A stretch of 64,000 nt of DNA from Nemertoderma westbladi (GCA_032718475.1 JAUCBJ010008013.1:1-64000), one strand, 5' to 3'. Positions 32,561-43,700 are shown, numbered from the stretch's first letter. Notes: a model not told the origin generated them from the letters alone. Made by a program: numbers and translations.

Positions 32561-33127
32561 TGTGAAGAATACCAGGCCAGGATTTATCTTTTCGGTCGAC
32601 TTTTTATTGGAATTTTATATATGAAGATTTTTTATTTTTTAAATTTATCTTTATTAAGTGCTTTATAGCGCTTATTTATGACTTATAAAGCCCATGTGAA
32701 GAATATCAGACTTTCTGCCGTTATATTTCACTTTGCAGTTACCGCCATGAGAAGAATACCAGGTTTTCACCAAAAACACAGGTTACAGAATGGCTGAATC
32801 TAACCAAAACAATGAACGAATTAGTATTTGTACAGGTTATAAGACAGAAATAAGCCCTATAAAACACATAATAAAGATAAATTAAAAAAAATACAAAATC
32901 TTCATATATAAAATTCCAATAAAAAGTCGACCGAAAAGTGAAATCCTGGTATTCTTCACATGGGCGTCTTATAACATGTACGTACATATACTAATTCGTT
33001 TATTGTTTTGGTTATATTCAGCCCTTCTGTAACCTGTGTTTTTGGTGAAAGAAAACCTGGTATTCTTCACATGGGGGTAACAAAGTGAAATATAACCGCA
33101 GAAAGTCTGGTATTCTTCACATGGGGC
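32561..33127. mobile_element. CATGTGAAGAATA miniature element, compound inverted copy
   Basis: Five copies of (C)CCATGTGAAGAATA.CAG, alternately direct and inverted, at 32561, 32691, 32945-32960, 33061 and 33108. The segment 32575-32690 is the inverse of 32840-32950, and 32750-32840 is repeated inverted at 32985-33050. It is a symmetrical nest built from one family, the same as 19281-20627. The minus frames here (32739-32987, 32969-33172) are by-products. Confidence 0.75.
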
Positions 33128-33211
33128 ATTACTTTGTATAAAATAAATAAATGCATACAAAAATACAAACAATGAATACTAGGACTACCTGTAGTGTAGT
33201 TAGTTACTGAC

Positions 33212-33514
33212 CTTTACAGAGGACCCCTAGATACCTCGCGGATGGAGCCCATTCTCCAGTAGGCTCCCTCTTAGGGACGTAAACGAACCCGCTAATGGTT
33301 CTTCCGTCGTACCCGTATAGAGAATTAACCTCCTTATTGTATCCCGATTCGGTACGATCAAGTTCTTCCATCGATTCTTTGGACATTCGAAAGGCGACCC
33401 CATGGACCTCGCTGCCATGGGAACGGGTAAGACTGGCGTAGGAGGGCTCTACTAATGGGATACCCCGAACGGTAAAGGAAAGTCGATAGTCTCGAAGTAC
33501 AGCAGCCGTGTGGT
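33212..33514 (-). CDS. Gamma-glutamylcyclotransferase-fold protein, exon 2 (catalytic domain)
   Basis: Acceptor ATGTATTACAG, donor GTCAGT, 303 bp, phase 1-1 (residues 36-136). It has the conserved features of the fold: VLRDYRLSF, then VHGVAFRMSKESMEELDRTE. The Glu at about residue 91 (LDRTESGY) stands where the general acid/base Glu of GGCT enzymes is found (LDEQEG in human GGCT). The following SGFVYVP and PSARYLGVLCKG match later strands and the PS..Y...I helix start. GGCT enzymes cyclise the gamma-glutamyl group of dipeptides to 5-oxoproline in the glutathione cycle. Confidence 0.88.
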
Positions 33515-33613
33515 CTGTAATACATAGAAGACATTTATATTATTATATTTAGAAATGTTGCAACTTTTTAGTGTTTGTGGCGCAAAATTGCAATATTATA
33601 CCAACTGTGTGTG

Positions 33614-33696
33614 TAGTGGGTTTACTACTACTAGGATCGGCATGCTGCATTGCAGCTGCATTTTTAAGAACGCAGCTTAAGAAAATAGTGGGTTTA
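33614..33696 (-). mobile_element. RTE-type LINE copy D, extreme 5' truncation (33625-33685)
   Basis: Only 61 bp inserted: the 3' tail (CTACTACTAGGATCGGCATG, TGCATTGCAGCTGCATTTTT) and a few bases more, between 11-bp target duplications TAGTGGGTTTA at 33614-33624 and 33686-33696. It lies in intron 1 of the GGCT-fold gene. Confidence 0.85.
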
Positions 33697-34395
33697 AAAA
33701 ATTAGGGTAAATAAGCATTCAGTTATATTGAAGATTTTCCAACCAAACAATAAACTAAATTTCGTGTGTGACCAATTTACACCTGAATTTGCAATAGGCT
33801 ACACTTAATGTTTAGATATAAATATAATTATTTTATATAATTATTAATTAGAACAAACTAATTAATACACTATCTCTATTGCGTTTGCGTAGCTACTGTA
33901 TTCATAAATAAACAAAATGTTACAGAAGTGTGTTTATTAAATATAATAAATGGCCTGCAGTGAACAATAATTCTTGCTATCTTTGAACGCCTATATCTCA
34001 GCTGTTTCCTCAAAGAAATTCAGATTTTGTTACATATTTGGAATCCTTGTAACGCTAGCTTTCTAATGATATGAAATTAGAATTACGACTAATATGAAGA
34101 ATGGCCACGATCGGGTGGGTGCGATTTCGCAAGACACTATAAAAAAAATTTTAAGGCAAAATAAATAAATCCGGCTTCATGGGGACATCGACGGTAAGTT
34201 AAACAGGATGTAAGCGTAAGGGTTTACTCTGTAAGTTGGTATATACCGGTAAGTCAAATAGACAGAATTAGTACACCTAGTCAAGAACAAGTCAAATCTG
34301 AAGTCAAGGATTAAAAACCAAAAAAGATTCACCCAACATAAGTCGATTGTATATTTAGGGTAGGTACTCATTAACTATTAATATATTAGGCCTAC
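33697..34395. other. Intron 1 of the GGCT-fold gene
   Basis: AT-rich intron sequence without recognised content, other than AACCAAACAATAAACTAAAT near 33732, a diverged piece of the miniature-element interior. Confidence 0.5.
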
Positions 34396-34501
34396 CAATA
34401 ATCTTTACGTGCTTTTTTGTTTGCAAAGCTTTCACATCCATATTACTTCCGTAACCAAAACTCCATACATAATTATCATCTTCAGACTTAGAGGAATTCA
34501 T
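34396..34501 (-). CDS. Gamma-glutamylcyclotransferase-fold protein, exon 1 (YGSN motif)
   Basis: Starts at ATG 34501-34499 and ends in a GTAGGC donor, 106 bp, phase 1. It encodes MNSSKSEDDNYVWSFGYGSN, i.e. the substrate-binding YGSN signature of the GGCT/AIG2 superfamily at residues 17-20. There is an in-frame stop a short way upstream, and no other ATG between it and this start. With exons 2-4 the total is 915 bases, exactly 305 codons including stop. There is no signal peptide, so the product is expected to be cytosolic. The whole gene is nested in intron 3 of the SLC10 gene, on the other strand. The extra C-terminal half makes it longer than typical GGCT, so substrate identity is open. Confidence 0.85.
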
Positions 34502-36790
34502 CGTATTCTTCACCCTGTCTTCCTCTGCCGGCTGTAGCCCTCTCAATGTTCATATATTAAGCACACAATAACTGCTCTTTTAAAATGTACCTATTTATTA
34601 TATATTTTTTGTACAGTATGCCGGTACAGTATACCGGAAGGTTTACTTGAAGATGTAGGTTGGATGCCAGTTGTGCAGCCTATGATATCGGATAGCCTAT
34701 GCTGTTGTAGGCTCACAGTTACATACATACATGTGTGGTATAAACTACTACCGGCATGTCCGGCACTACGCACTACTATAAGCTAAACTGGTACCTATAA
34801 ACTACTGCTGTTACCGCACAAACTTGGATAGCCTAGCGGAACACGGACACCGATTTTATTGTATAAAGATATATGGGTAATGGATGTGATATTGGATATG
34901 GAGGTAATGTAGTACCGGTATGTAATACAGTAATATCCTGTTTGAAATTCGAGCATCATAGATTTGAGATTCATTACTTGGTGTTTATTGGTTCCACCCT
35001 CCACCTGTCCACGCTCTTCCTCCATACTGCCATACACCCATTACAGCATGACAATGTCAGAATGTTAATATCGCTATGGCAGCAAAATTGAGACAGTGGC
35101 AGTCATATGCCCACGAAGCGGTAACTCAAAAAAATAAAAGACTAAAATCCGAGAAAATAACAGAGAAAGACTATGTCTGTATGTTGTATAGTATACTGTA
35201 GCCATGCACTAGTCTAGAGCACAGAGAAGGACACAAAATTACGTTTTTAAATTTAACCATTGGATAAAAACCTAACACAGTAACATATAACCTTTAAATC
35301 TGATTCGTTAAAGCAGTAGGCTAACATTTTAATGATTAAAGTGACCAGATATAGTATGAAAGCAGGATGCAGGATGGTAGGCCTAAAAGAGAAAAAGCAA
35401 TCATTAAATTTCTTATGGTTAATTTCAAAAGTTGAGCTTTTTTATTAAAACATAATAAAACCTTCTTATTTTTACGTTGCTTTACCCATTACGTTGGCGT
35501 AATAAAACAATAGGCCTACCTAATGCAGTAATGTGCCAGTATCCCAGATGGCTGCTGCCCTGGCTGCCTGGCAGCCTGGCTGAAGTTAAAGCGACACGAT
35601 TAACTTATTATCAGATTATATTGTTATATCAGTATATAAAGTGCGAGTGCCAAACAGGATATGATACCGACTCGCCTACGCCTACGGTACCGGTTCCAGA
35701 CACCAGTACTACTGTACTACACTGTAACGTAACATTACTTGTGCTGCAGCTTGTACATTGCATGGACTGCAGCGAGCGAGCGAGCGAGGTTCTGAGGTAA
35801 ATTGTATTTATTTTGTTATGTTGGCTGCTAGGCAACACAACTAGGTTAGTTGTTGCTAACTGTAGGTTAGCAATATCTTCTACAAACTGTTAGTCCTTAG
35901 AGGGCTGCGTAAGCATAGCATATATTTTTTTAGCGATTATATTTATTTATTTACTACCCTGTTATTACAAGTCAATCCGGGCAGCCGGGAAATTTACAAT
36001 AACATAATGCTTTAACAATAACCTGCGCTATTTTCCTATGGACAATGTAGGAAAAATAACCCTAGTGTGTTATACTAGTGTTTTCTACCGAACTAGGCGG
36101 AGCCCCTAAAAAGAGACATGAGAAAAAAATTTTGCGTACAAATTTAGTTGTGCGCAAAATTTAAGTATGTCTTTGGCTAAACGCAGTCTGTTAGTCCGTC
36201 CCGGACAAATCCCTCCAGCTGTCCAGCAGACCCCAACCTGCCAACCCACCTCTACCGAGGATCAAGTCTATGCTACTGTATACAGTAGGCTATGGTCCTC
36301 CATTCGCAGATTTTTCCCGCCAATGTTACTCCGATGAATTTAAAACTGCAACAACTACTCCATTCAGTATATTGTTAGGCCTAATGATACAGCACTGCAG
36401 TAGGTATCAAGCAGTAATACAGTAATAAGTAACTTGAACCTCGGTGTGTTTCCACAAAGTTGAATTCCATACTGTTCTATACATTAATATGTACAACTGC
36501 GAACAGAGGATATTATCTGCTAGCAGATTCGGACCCTCCGAACTTTAACCGCTGCGGGACGGGGACAGATTCCGCTGTTACACCAGTATCGCCACTTGAA
36601 CCGAAATTGAAAGTATTTGGTTCGAGACCTCTCTAAGCCTCTCTCAACTTAACAAACTTACAGTCTTACAATACATAACATCAATTAAAAAACTGTACAG
36701 TATGGCCAAATACAAGAAAGTTTGTACAAAACATACTAATATTTTATTATAATTAAATAAGAAATTCGACACGATTATGGAGGGGGGAGT

Positions 36791-36826
<36 letters not shown>

Positions 36827-37012
36827 TACTTTAGTATTGCATAGTATGTTATCTGTAACCTATACAGTGTAGTATCGCAGGATATATGTATAATCTGGTC
36901 AGGTTTTAAGTATAATACTGTTCGGTATAACAGATTAAAAACATAGATACTGCAGGTCTCTGATACTGCAATATTGTATAACATCTAGTTTGTTAATTAT
37001 TTTATTTCACAG
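34502..37012. other. Intron 3 of SLC10, right part; presumed promoter side of the GGCT-fold gene
   Basis: No supported coding sequence. A long G run at 36791-36823 is preceded by GGAGGGGGGAGT. Plus frame 35477-35800 has no protein features. Any promoter of the minus-strand GGCT-fold gene would lie in 34502-35500, but no motif is clear. Confidence 0.45.
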
Positions 37013-37184
37013 ATTGGTTTTGCTCTTGTGAAACTGTCTGGATTGGGGGGTGACGTAGCACTTGGACTTCTGATGGTGGCATGCGCCCCTGGCGGGGGAA
37101 ATTCGAACACATTGAGTTACTTAATGGACGGGGAAGTTACCTTATCAATTACAATGACATTCTGCAGCACAATACTGAGTTTAG
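37013..37184 (+). CDS. SLC10-family transporter, exon 4 (core CAPGG motif)
   Basis: Acceptor TTATTTCACAG; 172 bp, phase 0 to phase 1 (residues 205-262). It contains the most conserved stretch of the family: GLLMVACAPGGGNSN (CAPGG at about residues 228-232), YLMDGEVTLSITMT and CSTILSLG. The sodium-site neighbourhood is intact. The exon end and its donor (TTTAG/GTAAGA) form the first unit of a 30-bp tandem array continuing to 37398, so further in-frame donors follow it. The upstream-most donor restores the family consensus (LSLGMMPLNL) when joined to exon 5. Confidence 0.9.
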
Positions 37185-37398
37185 GTAAGATCTGCAGCAC
37201 AATACTGAGTTTATGTGAGCTCTGCAGCACAATACAGAGTTTAAGTAAGTTTTGCAGCACACTATTGAGTTTAAGTAAGTTTTGCAGCACAATATTGAGA
37301 TTAGGTAAGTTCTGCAGCACAATACTGAGTTTAAGTAAGTTTTGCAGCACAATATTGAGTTTAAGTAAGTTTTGCAGCACAATATTGTTTTAGATAAG
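37160..37398 (+). repeat. 30-bp minisatellite made of the exon 4 end and its 5' splice site
   Basis: Eight units, each starting TTCTGCAGCACAATACTGAG (or a close variant) and ending in TTTAGGTAAG, TTTAAGTAAG or similar. A ninth, degenerate unit follows. Unit 1 is the last 25 bases of exon 4 plus its donor; units 2 to 8 extend into the intron. The frame stays open through all units, and most units carry a GTAAG donor at the same place, several with the fuller AAGTAAGT match. Confidence 0.95.
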
Positions 37399-37687
37399 TT
37401 CTGCAATATAATGTTGAGTTTACTTACAGTAAGTAGGTACAGTAGGCCTACAGTAAGTTCAGCAGTAAGTGAGGTACAGTTAAGTGTAGTGCAGCAGAAA
37501 ATGCACACTGTACTCTTCATATTTGTCGGTGAGTGTTGTAATTGACAGATTGAAAGTAGAAATGTCCCTAAGTATGCCTATGGAGTTCGAGGAAGTATTT
37601 ATATAGAATCATAATAAAAAGCTGCTGTACTGTAGGTTTTATCTATTGTACCATTACTTATACAGTATGTTGGTTAAATCGTCACAG

Positions 37688-37896
37688 GTATGATGCCCTT
37701 GAATCTGATTATTTACACCCGTTGGATAGTGAATGCGGATGGCAGTTACATCAACACTTCCTCCATTCCTTATGGTAACATGGCATTAACTCTGGTTTAC
37801 ATAGTCGTCCCTTGTGGAATAGGGATGCTAGTCGCACACTACTTCCCTGTAAAAGTGAAGAAAGCCATGAAGTTCTTCAAACCAATTGCATTTTTA
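37688..37896 (+). CDS. SLC10-family transporter, exon 5
   Basis: Acceptor CGTCACAG; the phase-1 join gives GMMPLNLIIYTRW, as in other SLC10 proteins. The exon has two membrane helices (MALTLVYIVVPCGIGMLVAH) separated by short polar loops and a basic VKVKKAMKFFK. The end is uncertain. A GTTAGT donor at 37897 (phase 0) pairs with the acceptor at 41825; a GTATAA donor at 37901 (phase 1) would pair with a weaker acceptor at 41835 and shorten the protein by two residues. Both keep the frame. Confidence 0.8.
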
Positions 37897-38958
37897 GTTA
37901 GTATAATAATACAGTTCTCTACGGCATTTCAAATATGCCTGCATTATGCCTGCATGTACTGCATTAGAAAATACTGTAGATTAATGTTTGCAAATAAATA
38001 CTAAGCAGTACAGGACTATTATTTGATAAAAAAAAAGTACGCGGAAAACACCGCTATTTCTCACTCATTTTCAAGTTAACAAAATTAAACTATTTTGTTA
38101 TTTCATTATATGAGTTGGCAGGGTTTTCATTTTGTTTAGCAAAATTCAGATATTCTGCACTCGCGTGTGTTGAATTTTTCTCTCGTTGGCATTCTTGCAC
38201 TCGCTTCGCTCAAGCTAACAACTTGTCAACCGGTCTATAACTCAACCACTCGGACAGAATAGTTAAATGTCGCTAAACTGAAATTGAGTGAAAAAAGGCG
38301 ATGTATTATACGCTCATTTTTTACCGTATAATATAGGCCTAAAGTGTACACCCCTGTAGTCATTTTTTAATATGAATGCAATATTTAATCGTGATGTTGC
38401 AGTTCAAACCGCTATGCATACTTCAGATGATGTTTCCTGTACTTACAGTACAGTATTTATAATCAAGGAAATAATGTTTATAAGGTGAGGTCAAACGATT
38501 TGTTTCATGGTAAACTGATTTGCAACCTAGCGAGATGCCATTATTGCGGCGAGTTTAAAATATTCTGTCAGATTAAGTTCTTCCGATTGGCTTCAGAATA
38601 AGATACAGTACAACCATACAAAATTAATTTAATTGCACAATACTTCATTATCATTAAGATAAATACACACTTTAAAACGTGGAATCTGGGTAGGCCCTAC
38701 CGTAGAACCTGGGACATTATTGTAATAATATTGTCCCAGGGGGATCGAAAATCGTATTGTTTTTGCCTATACTGTAAAGTCATTTGAACACATTTATGAA
38801 AACCCTCAATGATGCCAGTTGCACATCTCAGACGGATTATTAGTGACATCAATATTGCCTTCCCGAATCTCTGTAGAAACATTTACTATAATACTTACAT
38901 GCAATGTACTGTAGGCCTACTGTATAATGCAATACTGTATCTGCAGGACCAGGTCTAC

Positions 38959-41741
38959 ACAGGACTAGGCTCAGTAAACACCCTATCACTCGGGTCCCCA
39001 ATGCGACAAGGTGAGCTGACTGCCTTGGCAGATAAGCTTTCTCTTAGCGCAGTGGGTGTTCAAGAGCACCGAATGCAGACTGGACAGACTTATGAGGTTC
39101 TGATTAAGAACATGGGGGGTGGTTGGCGACTCGCCCTCGCGTCAGCAAGGGATAGATGGCAATGGTTGAATTGGTCTATTGATGAATCCAACTGCACATG
39201 CAGCATTGGGCAAAATAGACCAAATCTCTAACCGCATCATCCGTTGCCACTTCTCATGTTCTGGAAGACTGGCTAATAAGTTTCCTAAGGTGGTTCTGAT
39301 TGAGTGCTACTCTCCAACTACTGTTGCCCCTGTACAGGAGGTGGAAAATTTATACCACAAACTACAAGCAGCTACTGATGGAGTGGATCAGCATGCATTC
39401 TTAACATTCCTGGAAGACTTTAATGCAAGTCTGCATCAATCACCTACATCGCCCTGGATCTATAGCAATAGTCTTAACCGAAATTCCGTCCATCTTCAGG
39501 ATTTTATCTCTGGAAATGGATTGTTTTCGGCTGGAACCCAGTTCAAGAAGCGAACTGGAAAGCTATGGACTCATAGTGGACCTAGTGGTCACAAGTCCGA
39601 GATAGACCATATTCTGTTTCGTAGGAATTACAGGAGCTCTATACAAGACTGCAATGCATTTACACTTAGACCCTTCTCCAGTGATCACCGCCTTATTGTG
39701 GCCAAGGTAAGACTTAGTCTGCGTGCTAGCAGAACAACGAAATCTGCCTTGCCGCGGCATGACTGGTCCTCTCTGTTACAACAGTCAAGTGTGATATCTA
39801 GCTTCACACTACAGCTGAGCAATAGGCATGAGGTTCTTGCCTCTGAGGCAGCAGATCACTGTGAGGGCTATACTGCCTTCACCGAAGCAGTTAAGTTAGC
39901 AGCTGCAGAAACAGTTCCTGAATCCCCTCGAAACAGGAAAAGGCCCCCCTGGACTGACAACAAAATTCAGAAGTGCCGAAATGACCTCTATAAGGCGCAG
40001 AACGAGTCCCGACTCAAACAGACTACAGCGGCCAAGAATGCTGTTAAGGCTGCATCTAGGTCCCTGAACAGGCAGTACTCTGTTAATCTACAGGAGCTAA
40101 TAAACCAACAGGTTGATGCCATCAATGATGCTGAAGACATCAGGCAATCATCCCAGGCATGGAAATCGTTCAACTTGCTTACTGGGCGGAAAAGCCAACC
40201 AACCACCAAGGTTAAGGCTGAATCACCAGCCGATCGCCTCAATGGTTGGAAGGCCCATTTTGAAAAGCTCCTCAATAATGACAGGGTATTGCCTGATAAA
40301 TTTTAAGAAGTAAAAGTGTCTGAGTCTGTACTCCCAGATATTCCCATTGGCGATATCTCCTTTGCAGAATTGAAGGCTGCTGCAAAGAGCATTATGACCA
40401 ATCGTTCCAGTGGAGTAGATGGTGTTCCCCCTTCTCTCTTCTCTCTCTTTAAAATACCTGAGTGTCATCTATCCCATCATAGTAGACATGTACCGAACAA
40501 CAAGAGTCCCACAAGAAATGAAAACAAATAAGTTGGTGCCAGTTCCCAAGAAGGGCAACCTAACACTCTATGGTTCTTTTCGGGGAATCTCATTGATCTC
40601 GATTGCTGCAAAGCATACAATAGAATTATATTAAATCGCATCAGGGATCCCATTGAGAGACTGCTCCGTGGAAATCAGAATGGGTTCCGTAAAGGTCGTG
40701 GGACCATGGAGCCCATTTTGGCACTTATAAGGATAATTGAAGAGTTATCAAAAAAGAAAGACAGGCATCTGGCTGTTATCTTTGTTGACTTCTTCAAGGC
40801 CTTTGATTCAGTCTCTTGCTCACGTATGTTCAGCATACTTTCATTATATGGGATTCCTAATAAAATTATTGCAGCAATCAGATCAGTATACGATGGTTCG
40901 ACAATATTTGTGTCTACTGTTGACGGTGACACAGAACCATTTCGAAGTGTTATGGGGCGTCCTCCAGGGAGACACACTTGCACCATTCTTGTTCATAATT
41001 GTGGTTGACTATGTTCTACGCATATCCTTAGATCATCATAATGATGATGTGGTGATGATAACGCCATCTACTGGCTCCAGAAGTCGAGGAAATCCTGCCA
41101 AGTACCTAACTGATCTAGACTTTGCTGATGACTTAGGAGTACTCTCAGAATCACTAGAAGGAGCCCAACGGCTCCTCAGCTCATTAGAACATGCTGCTTC
41201 TAGTGTTGGTCTTTTTATTAACTCCAGAAAGACCAAAATTTTGACAGTTAACTTTGAAAGTCCTCAGCAAGTCTCTGAACGGATGAGCATAAGCTCAAAG
41301 GATGGTATGCTTGAGCATGTGGACGACTTCTGTTACCTGGGATCATGGATCCGGAAGTCAGGTGAGGACCTTCGAATACGTAAGTACAGTACAATGCACA
41401 CATCTCCAACCAGACACTATATAACATTGGAGGTATCTCATTGGTTCCCCCAAGCTTGACACTAGAACAAAATCGCCTCCGCTTTGCAGGACATTACTTT
41501 CGCCGTGAGGACCAGCCAGTGCATAATCTTGTACTTTGGCAGCCTCATGGAGTTAATAAGCATGGTGGACAGCCCATGACTTTCTTGAGACGCATCTTAA
41601 AGGACACTGGCCTTGAAGATGCGGATGATCTAGCAAATGTCATGGGTGATAGGGAGTTGTGGTGGCGCAATTTTGTCGACAAGCCGGCACAGCATTCTTA
41701 AAAATGCAGCTGCAATGCAGCATGCCAATCCTAGTAGTAGT
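38959..41741 (+). mobile_element. RTE-type LINE, longest copy B (endonuclease plus reverse transcriptase, broken)
   Basis: A 2,783-bp insertion in SLC10 intron 5, between 14-bp target duplications AGGACCAGGTCTAC (38945-38958 and 41742-41755). It starts inside the APE-type endonuclease (NTLSLGSPMRQGELTALAD, GVQEHRM), continues with LEDFNASLHQ, SEIDHILFRR and SSDHRLIVAKV, then the RT (MEPILALIRIIEELSKKKDR, FVDFFKAFDSVSC, LDFADDL) and the RTE C-terminus. Frames change near 39190, 40440, 40620 and 40950, there is a stop at 40304, and about 200 bp is missing at 41385. It ends in the GCAGCTGCAATGCAGC stem and TAGTAGTAG. The main intact frame is 39179-40306 (375 codons). Not functional. Confidence 0.92.
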
Positions 41742-41824
41742 AGGACCAGGTCTACTACTGTAATTATAATAAATATTCCAATAAATACAGTACAACTATT
41801 AATTATTGTTTATTCTGTTTATAG

Positions 41825-41964
41825 CTTTTGACAGCGTTTATTGTGATAGCTACCTACAATGGTATCTACATCTTCTATCTCATGGATTGGTTTACCATGG
41901 GTATTTGCATACTTCTACCTTTGTTCGGATTTATTTTAGCAAGTGTTGCATCCCTTTTACTCAG
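41825..41964 (+). CDS. SLC10-family transporter, exon 6
   Basis: Polypyrimidine-preceded acceptor TTCTGTTTATAG and GTAGGC donor; phase 0 to phase 2, residues about 332-378. It encodes TAFIVIATYNGIYIFYLMD followed by FTMGICILLPLFGFILASVA, two membrane helices in the right place for helices 7 and 8 of the family. The intron before it (37897-41824) contains a 2.8-kb RTE LINE. Confidence 0.85.
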
Positions 41965-42047
41965 GTAGGCCAACTCACTCACTCATATTCACTCATAATA
42001 GGCCTACTCATATACACTCATATACGGTACATAAAAAAATTTCACTG

Positions 42048-42598
42048 AACGTGATTAAGTTATTATTATTCAATAATACAGTATGATAAACCCACCACCA
42101 AACTAAAATACATTGTATGTGCATAGACTGTGCATATTACTGTATTTGCTAACTGTAGACAACGGAAAAAACAAAGGGCGAGCTTTTTTTTTTAGTTAAA
42201 ACACTTTCTATAAATTAATTGCTTCAAGATAAATCTGAGAATTTTCGAATGCTAAAACCTAAAATATAGAAAAAAGCTCCAAAAAATACTTGAAAAAAAG
42301 CTAAAAAATCTCAAAAAAAGCTACAAAAAAAACTCAAAAAATATGCATTTCCTCGAAATGAAGTAGGCCTAGTAACAGTACCGTAGGTCTAAATAAAGCG
42401 TTTTTTAAAAAGTCGGAAAAAACACCGGTTACTTTATTTTTGTAAAAGAAATAGGCCTACACTGAATTTATTATTTTCGGTGGGTATACAGTAGGACTTT
42501 TTCAATTTCTGAACCCAACCGTGTCATTGAATTTTAATACGGGTAATGGTAGCCGGGGCAACAGGCCTACAGTACGATTTATTTATTTTATTTAACAG
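42048..42598. other. SLC10 intron 6 remainder
   Basis: 42180-42350 is A-rich with several AAAAAAGCT.(A)AAAA words; otherwise nothing is recognised. Confidence 0.5.
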
Positions 42599-42747
42599 AC
42601 AACGGATTTCAGCTACAAAGACTATCGCCCTGGAGGTCGGGATCCAGAACGCCGGAATTGTGGCAGCAATGGCGAAATTAAACTTTGACCAACCGGATGC
42701 GGATTTAGCTGTTGTTCTTCCAATAACACTCATGTTTATGACAAGTG
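42599..42747 (+). CDS. SLC10-family transporter, exon 7 (Na+-site helix)
   Basis: Acceptor TTATTTAACAG; 149 bp, phase 2 to phase 1. It encodes TKTIALEVGIQNAGIVAAM, which corresponds to the crossover helix with E and Q residues that bind sodium in characterised family members (the E-x-G-x-Q-N pattern, here near residues 390-395). This is followed by a helix ending LPITLMFMTSG. Retention of E, Q and N suggests a functional transporter fold. Confidence 0.9.
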
Positions 42748-43018
42748 GTATGTATGCCTGCAGGTTATATTGTTTACAAATAATTATAGAACATCCACAA
42801 AAATAAATTGTGTCCCAGAATTATAATTTATTAAATATCTTTGGGTTCCTCTTCCTCCTGGGTTACATTGTAAATTTTGGCACCTACAGTATTTCGTTCA
42901 CAAAATACTTCATTATACAGTTTTCATTTAGCCAGCTATTTTGGTCACCAAACCGTTTTTTTATATTATAGTTTAATTTTTGGAAGCTATTATGGTCAAC
43001 AAATCGTTTATTTTACAG

Positions 43019-43185
43019 TTTTGGTATGGCCAGTTATTCTCGTCCATATGATTACAAAGCGGTATAGTTCAAAATACCGTCGACTAATAAAGAACGAACG
43101 GGAGCAAATGAAAGAGGAATGCGGAATATCTGAGGAGCAATTGAGAGAATTGGAAGGAAGGAAAAATGGAAAAAAATTCAAGTAA
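43019..43185 (+). CDS. SLC10-family transporter, exon 8 (last helix, cytosolic tail, stop)
   Basis: Acceptor GTTTATTTTACAG; phase 1, ends at TAA 43183-43185. It encodes the end of the last helix (VLVWPVILVHMI) and a strongly charged tail (KNEREQMKEECG, then EEQLRELEGRKNGKK), as expected on the cytosolic side. All eight exons add to 1,449 bases, exactly 483 codons with stop. No clear AATAAA lies immediately downstream. Confidence 0.85.
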
Positions 43186-43404
43186 ACCAATTTATTTAAT
43201 TAATATATACAGTAGCCTAAATCCTTTAAAAGCGAATCACGTGAGATATATTAGTTACAAGTATCAACTAGAAAGTTTCACAACTTTAGAGTAGCAAATG
43301 TTCCTTCCCCGTGATAACTTTAGCCCTCTCGCTTCAGACCGCATAACGCTGACGGATCAGTGTCCTCAAAAATCGTCTATTATTATAATGAAAAGTGTCA
43401 CCTT

Positions 43405-43700
43405 TAATCCTATTTAAATCCGGGGGGGGGGGTGTTCTATATGCCCCCCTTGTTTTTTTTTGCTATAATTCTGAAACAAACGCAGTTTGAAATTTTATGA
43501 CTATGCCTACAAATATTGTCGTTCTACTACTGAAAATGACACCGGTTTTTTGGTGTTCGCAATTCGAAGGAATACTGTACATTGTGAAACAGTGCCGATG
43601 AGAGCTTTTACAAATTTTGGCTAACCACTGTGATCAGCACTTATTGGCTACCTATTAATAATTCAACCTTTGTAATATCCTACTGTATGTATAACTAACA
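43405..43700 (+). mobile_element. TTAA-type element relative, end fragment
   Basis: TTAATCCTATTTAAATCC, a G run, GTTCTATATGCCCCCC, then GCTATAATTCTGAAACAAAC and GCAGTTTGAAATTTTATGAC. The last two are the inverse of 17300-17355 of the full-length TTAA element. A GATCAGC word near 43632 also links it to the 23200-24115 relic. A second G run lies at 43971-43991. Confidence 0.6.

Noticed and set aside
35477-35800. 107-codon plus-strand frame
   Set aside because: No domain, odd composition, no splice context, and it is antisense to nothing recognisable; likely chance.
37028-37393. 121-codon plus-strand frame read as a separate protein
   Set aside because: It is SLC10 exon 4 read through its donor into the 30-bp array; kept as a finding, not as a gene.
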